Below are positions 9,064 through 12,355 of a DNA stretch of 12,355 bases, piece after piece. The DNA comes from an uncultured Beijerinckiaceae bacterium (GTDB taxonomy: Bacteria; Pseudomonadota; Alphaproteobacteria; Rhizobiales; Beijerinckiaceae), in assembly GCA_937863205.1 (NCBI GenBank), contig CALMGA010000448.1, forward strand, positions 13,069 to 25,423. Direction: 5' to 3'. Each line of letters begins with the position of its first letter. The first letter of the stretch is position 1. A program made the translations under genes and the position numbers. The notes under the pieces are model-generated. The model ran no database searches, was not told the origin of the DNA, and saw only the letters and a list, made by a program, of their open reading frames with translations.

Positions 9064-10433
9064 GCGTTGGCCTCCATCTTCCGGGTGTCGGCCGCCTCGC
9101 CGTTCGGGCGCAGCGGCAGGATCGCCTCGACGGTGGCGCCATGCCGATGCGAGCCCGGCCGCGCTCCGACGCTGCGGACGCTCAGCGTGCCGCCGACGGA
9201 GCGCACGCGCTCGTTCATGCCCGTCAAGCCGAATCCGAACCTCGCTTCGCCGTCGGCAAAGCCGGCGCCGTCGTCGGCGACGACGATCACGGCCCGTGCC
9301 TCGTCGACGCTGACGGTGATCTCCAGGGTTGAAGGATCGCCGTGGCGCAGGGCGTTGGACACGCACTCCTGCACGACGCGAAAGGCGACGGCATCGAGCG
9401 GCGGATCGAGCGAGTCGCCCTCGATGCGCCGATTGAAGCGAACCAGCGGGCGCCGCGTCGCCCAGAAGGCGATGAGGTCGTCGATCGCGCCCGACAGGCC
9501 GAGGTCGAGCAGAGCGGCGGGGGCGAGGCGGCGGAGCACGTCCTTGAGGTGGCGCTGCATGTGGCGGACGGCCTCGGCGATCGACTCCGCCCGTGGGCCG
9601 ATCTCGGCGGAGATCCCCTTGGCGAGGTATTGGCGGATCATCGCGGCATCGGCGCCGACGGCGAACACGAAGGGGGCGACGTCGTCGTGGAGGTCGCGGG
9701 CGAGTTCGGCGCGCTCCTCCTCCTGGATGGTGATGACCTGCTCGTTGAGCAGGCGGTTCTGCTCGTCGGCGGCGGCAAGGCGGCTTGCCATGGCGTTGAA
9801 CCCGTCGCGCAAGGGCATCAGCTCGCGGGCGAGCTGCGGCGCCAGGCGCACGGACAGGTCGCCGGTGCCGACCCGTCCCAGCGCCTCGCACACATCGCGC
9901 AGCGGCGCCAGGGCCGCCCGGATCGTCAGGAAGGCCAGGGTCAGCACGGCGGCGAAGAACACCGCCATCACCTTCAGCATCAGCGTCACGTCGCTCCACG
10001 CCTCCGCCACCTCGTTGTGCGGATCGGCTTCAAGGCTGAGGCGGCCGACCGCGGCGAAGGACTCCGGCAGCGCGGGCATCCGGCCCGGTGCACGCGAGAC
10101 CACCAGACGGTAGAACCAGCCCGGAGCCGCCTCCTCCGGGCTGAGCGGTCGCGACTGCGCGAGGATGCGACCGTCGGGCGCGAGCAGCACGGCGCGGACG
10201 TGGCGGTCGCCGTCGAAGTCGCGCACCACCGCGCGCAGCTTCTTCTCTGGCTCGGCGGGATCGTCCTGATCGTCCAGGGTGCCCAGCGCGCCCGACGCGC
10301 CCACCGCCAGCGCCGCCTGCACCTCCGTCCTCACCTTGGTCACGGCGTGCTCGTAGGTCAGCCCAAACGCGACGATCAGGCTGAACACGAGAACAAGGGT
10401 GATCGACAGCGCCAAACGGCGTTGAATGGACAA
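9060..10433 (-). CDS. MoxY-like membrane sensor histidine kinase
   Basis: 457 residues from TTG 10433. Membrane helix 1 (about 8-26) is followed by a periplasmic sensor (about 28-150) containing FDGDRHVRAVLLAPDGRIL and LSLEADPHNEVAEAW, which I recognise as the LapD/MoxY N-terminal sensor type. Helix 2 (about 152-174) leads to a HAMP linker (about 175-228), a HisKA_3 dimerisation segment with the phosphorylated His249 in RAELARDLHDDVAPF, and an HATPase with Asn360 (SNALRHGD), DDGAGF (387-392) and GFGLTGMNERV (G2 box). Relatives of MoxY regulate methanol oxidation in some methylotrophs; the stimulus here is unknown. The start is uncertain: no in-frame ATG or GTG precedes the first helix, and TTG at 10433 or 10481 are the choices. 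The 10433 start gives the familiar LSIQRRL beginning. Its stop overlaps the regulator start by ATGA. Confidence 0.92.
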   Translation of the reverse strand: MSIQRRLALSITLVLVFSLIVAFGLTYEHAVTKVRTEVQAALAVGASGALGTLDDQDDPAEPEKKLRAVVRDFDGDRHVRAVLLAPDGRILAQSRPLSPEEAAPGWFYRLVVSRAPGRMPALPESFAAVGRLSLEADPHNEVAEAWSDVTLMLKVMAVFFAAVLTLAFLTIRAALAPLRDVCEALGRVGTGDLSVRLAPQLARELMPLRDGFNAMASRLAAADEQNRLLNEQVITIQEEERAELARDLHDDVAPFVFAVGADAAMIRQYLAKGISAEIGPRAESIAEAVRHMQRHLKDVLRRLAPAALLDLGLSGAIDDLIAFWATRRPLVRFNRRIEGDSLDPPLDAVAFRVVQECVSNALRHGDPSTLEITVSVDEARAVIVVADDGAGFADGEARFGFGLTGMNERVRSVGGTLSVRSVGARPGSHRHGATVEAILPLRPNGEAADTRKMEANA

Positions 10434-10529
10434 GCGAATGTTTCGGCCGCCGGGAAAGCTACGCGGAGCACCGAAGCACAAAGCCGGCTCGATTACACGG
10501 GAGGTTTTGCCCGATCACGCGGGACGGAC

Positions 10530-10543
10530 GAAGGATATCCTTC
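10530..10543. repeat. 14-base perfect palindrome upstream of the kinase gene
   Basis: GAAGGATATCCTTC (10530-10543) is its own reverse complement. It lies about 97 bases upstream of the presumed kinase start and about 130 bases downstream (on the minus strand) of the argE stop, where a promoter or operator for the two-component operon would be expected. It could be an autoregulatory binding site. It does not continue into a longer stem and has no T-run, so a terminator is unlikely. Confidence 0.4.
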
Positions 10544-10693
10544 CGGACTCCTCTCCGCACTGGCCTGTTGGGCGACGTTCAGGGATGCAAGCGCCGGCCC
10601 GGAAGCAGCCTTTGGCAGCGGCCTGATCCAGGCAGCCAAGGCCGGACAACCCACGACCCAACGCTCCCGTGCGACATGCGGCCTGGAACGCGC

Positions 10694-11863
10694 TCACGCG
10701 CTCATCTCGGCGCCCAGCCGGCGCATGAAGGCGAGGGCGGCCTCGATCTGCTCCAGCTCGATGAATTCGTCGGGCTGGTGAGCCTGCCGGATCGAACCGG
10801 GGCCGCAGACGACCGTGGCGATGCCGTTCTTCTGGAACTGCCCGGCTTCGGTCACGTAGGAGGCGGTCGCGATCTCGTTCGAGCCGGCGAGGCGCTTGCC
10901 CAGGACTTCCGCCGCCGAGCCCGGCTCGGCCGACAAGGGCGGCACCTCGGTGTCGTGATGCGTGTCCACCCTCGCGTCGGGCGCGTGGCGGGTCAGCCTG
11001 GGCAGCACCACGCGGGAAACGAAGGCGTCGAAGTGGCGGATCGCCCGCGACTGGTCGGCGCCCGGCAGGCCGCGGAACTCCCATTCCAGGCTGCACCGCC
11101 TCGCCAGTATGTTGCGGGCGACCCCGCCGGCGATCAGCCCGACGTGCACCGTGGAATAGCCGGGCTCGAAGGTGCCGGTCGGGTCGCCCTCGGCCTCCAG
11201 CGTGGCCTGGAAGCGGGAGAGTTCCGCCACCAGCGCGCAGGCCGCCTCGATCGCGTTGGCGCCGAGCGTCGGATTGGCGGAATGGGCTTCGCGACCGTGC
11301 ACCACCGTTTGATAGGTGGCGATCGACTTATGGGCGTTGACCACGGCCATTTCGGTCGGCTCGCCGACGAGCGCGATCGCCGGTCGCGGCAGGTCGACAC
11401 CGAAGCGGGCGATGGTGTCGAGCGAGCCGAGGCAGCCGATCTCCTCGTCGTAGCTCAGCAGCAGGTGGATCGGCTTCTTCAGCCCGGCCCTGGCGAAGGC
11501 CGGCAGCATGGCGAGGCAGACCGCGTCGAAGCCCTTCATGTCGGTGGTGCCGCGCCCGATCAGCCTGCCGCCGTCGCGGCGCAGGGCGAAAGGATCGGCG
11601 CTCCAGGTTTGCCCCGCCACCGGCACGACGTCGGTGTGGCCGGACAGCACCACGCCGCCGTCGACCCTGGGACCGACGGTGGCGAAGATCGCCGCCTTGG
11701 TGCCGCTCGCGTCGGGCACGCGCACGCTTTCGATGCCGTGCCCGGCGAGGTACGCCTCGACGCGATCGACGAGGGGAAGGTTGGACTTGGAGCTGACCGT
11801 GTCGAACCCGACCAGTTCGTCGAGCAGGCGCAACGCGTCGGCCTGCTGCCGGACCTCATCCAT
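10694..11863 (-). CDS. argE: Acetylornithine deacetylase (M20 family)
   Basis: 389 residues, close to E. coli ArgE. M20 metallopeptidase residues are clear: SGHTDVVP with His76 and Asp78, GRGTTDMKGFDA with bridging Asp108, the catalytic Glu140 and metal-ligand Glu141 in SYDEEIGC, GEPTEM with Glu168, and the C-terminal His362 in RQAHQPDEF. The GRGTTDMKG form and GEPTEM favour acetylornithine deacetylase, which frees ornithine from N-acetylornithine in arginine synthesis, over DapE; related amidohydrolases are a weaker alternative. A dimerisation domain lies at about 180-290 (HGREAHSANPTLGANAIE at 189-206). The ATG at 11863 is chosen because the upstream in-frame extension overlaps apaG and lacks homology. 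It lies 13 bases after the apaG stop, so the two form one unit. No shine-dalgarno stronger than GGA is seen. Confidence 0.93.
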   Translation of the reverse strand: MDEVRQQADALRLLDELVGFDTVSSKSNLPLVDRVEAYLAGHGIESVRVPDASGTKAAIFATVGPRVDGGVVLSGHTDVVPVAGQTWSADPFALRRDGGRLIGRGTTDMKGFDAVCLAMLPAFARAGLKKPIHLLLSYDEEIGCLGSLDTIARFGVDLPRPAIALVGEPTEMAVVNAHKSIATYQTVVHGREAHSANPTLGANAIEAACALVAELSRFQATLEAEGDPTGTFEPGYSTVHVGLIAGGVARNILARRCSLEWEFRGLPGADQSRAIRHFDAFVSRVVLPRLTRHAPDARVDTHHDTEVPPLSAEPGSAAEVLGKRLAGSNEIATASYVTEAGQFQKNGIATVVCGPGSIRQAHQPDEFIELEQIEAALAFMRRLGAEMSA

Positions 11864-11876
11864 CAGGCGTGGTCCA

Positions 11877-12269
11877 TCAGTTGAGAACGCGGCGGGTCGA
11901 GGGCTGGTCGAGCGAGAACATCGGAATGGCCGCGTCAAAGGCGCCGCCGTCCTCCGGCACGACGCGATAGCTGCCGACCATGAAACCGGACGGGGTGGCG
12001 AGCGGACAGCCCGAGGTGTAGCGGAACACCTCGCCGGGCTTGAGCACCGGCTGCTCACCGACGATGCCCGGCCCCCTCACCTCTTCCAGGCGGCCATTGG
12101 CGTCGGTGATCTTCCAATGGCGGTGGGTGAGCTGGACGACGCTGCGCCCGGCGTTGGCGATCTCCACCGTGTAGGCCCAGAAATATTGGCGCCTCTCCTC
12201 GTCGGACCGCTCCGGCACGAACTCGGGCAGCACGGTGATCTCGATGCCGCGGGTCACGCAGGAATACAT
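11877..12269 (-). CDS. apaG: ApaG (DUF525) protein
   Basis: 130 residues of the ApaG family, an immunoglobulin-like fold with a role linked in enterobacteria to cobalt resistance and magnesium homeostasis, but whose biochemistry is unsettled. Visible hallmarks: MYSCVTRGIEITV at the N-terminus, QYFWAYTVEIAN, VQLTHRHWKITDANG, RGPGIVGEQPVLKPGE, YTSGCPLATPSGFMVGSY and IPMFSLDQP near the end, all in family order and uninterrupted. ATG 12269 gives exactly the 130-residue length usual in alphaproteobacteria; ATG 12305 would add a proline-rich 12-residue tail. Neither start has a good ribosome site, so the choice rests on length and conservation. It precedes argE by 13 bases; I know of no functional reason for that pairing. 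Confidence 0.94.
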   Translation of the reverse strand: MYSCVTRGIEITVLPEFVPERSDEERRQYFWAYTVEIANAGRSVVQLTHRHWKITDANGRLEEVRGPGIVGEQPVLKPGEVFRYTSGCPLATPSGFMVGSYRVVPEDGGAFDAAIPMFSLDQPSTRRVLN

Positions 12270-12355
12270 CGGCTCGGCGGGCGAGGGCGGCGTTTCGGGC
12301 GGCATCGGCGGGTCAGGCGAACGGTGAAGCGGCGGGCATGGACAGGGTTGTAGGC

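Noticed and set aside
8176..10113. 645-codon plus-strand open frame across the two-component genes
   Set aside because: Ser/Arg/Ala-rich shadow; the minus strand carries clear receiver, LuxR, HAMP, HisKA_3 and HATPase motifs over the same bases.
10568..11884. 438-codon plus-strand open frame opposite argE
   Set aside because: Composition shadow; argE on the minus strand has complete M20 metal and catalytic residues.
12270..12355. Possible gene upstream of apaG at the right edge
   Set aside because: Only 86 bases, no recognisable coding pattern or signal on either strand.

Overview
The window is 12.4 kb of GC-rich bacterial chromosome with a strong G/C bias at third codon positions. Gene content and family variants suggest an alphaproteobacterium, probably Hyphomicrobiales and possibly near Methylobacteriaceae: a 130-residue alphaproteobacterial-type ApaG, a MoxY-like sensor kinase, and exported b561 and YbhB-like proteins. 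This placement is inferred from protein style only; no rRNA or other marker is present. I see no tRNA, rRNA, CRISPR array, insertion sequence, phage gene or attachment site, and the layout looks like ordinary core and accessory chromosome.

Left part (1-1447, minus strand): a glutathione peroxidase-like gene lies upstream of an exported DUF255 thioredoxin-fold protein that runs off the left edge. They may form a small redox operon. A 358-base gap without a convincing gene (1448-1805) separates them from the divergent ligA. NAD-dependent DNA ligase LigA (1806-3929, plus) is complete, and a 52-residue single-pass membrane protein overlaps its 3' end.

Middle (4155-8297): a minus-strand pair encodes a cytochrome b561 and a secreted PEBP/YbhB-like protein. 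The pair is divergent from a membrane-embedded family 2 processive glycosyltransferase (plus). The glycosyltransferase reading frame extends well upstream of any ATG, GTG or TTG, so it either starts at CTG or carries a small deletion. It is followed by a YdcZ-type small DMT membrane protein (plus), which runs head-on, with 2 bases between stop codons, into a YoaK/DUF1275 membrane protein (minus).

Right part (8446-12269, all minus): a two-component system, with a MoxY-like histidine kinase and a NarL/LuxR-type response regulator joined by an ATGA overlap. Farther right, ApaG and the M20 peptidase-family acetylornithine deacetylase ArgE form a 13-base-spaced pair.

The window covers DNA replication and repair (LigA), peroxide and thiol redox (GPx, DUF255), membrane electron transfer (b561), envelope polysaccharide synthesis (GT2), small-molecule transport (YdcZ, DUF1275), signalling (kinase and regulator) and arginine metabolism (ArgE). 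I found no strong evidence of a new multi-gene system. The points most worth checking are the non-canonical start of the glycosyltransferase, the shortened active-site loop of the peroxidase, the exported form of the DUF255 protein, and the MoxY-like two-component system with its upstream palindrome.
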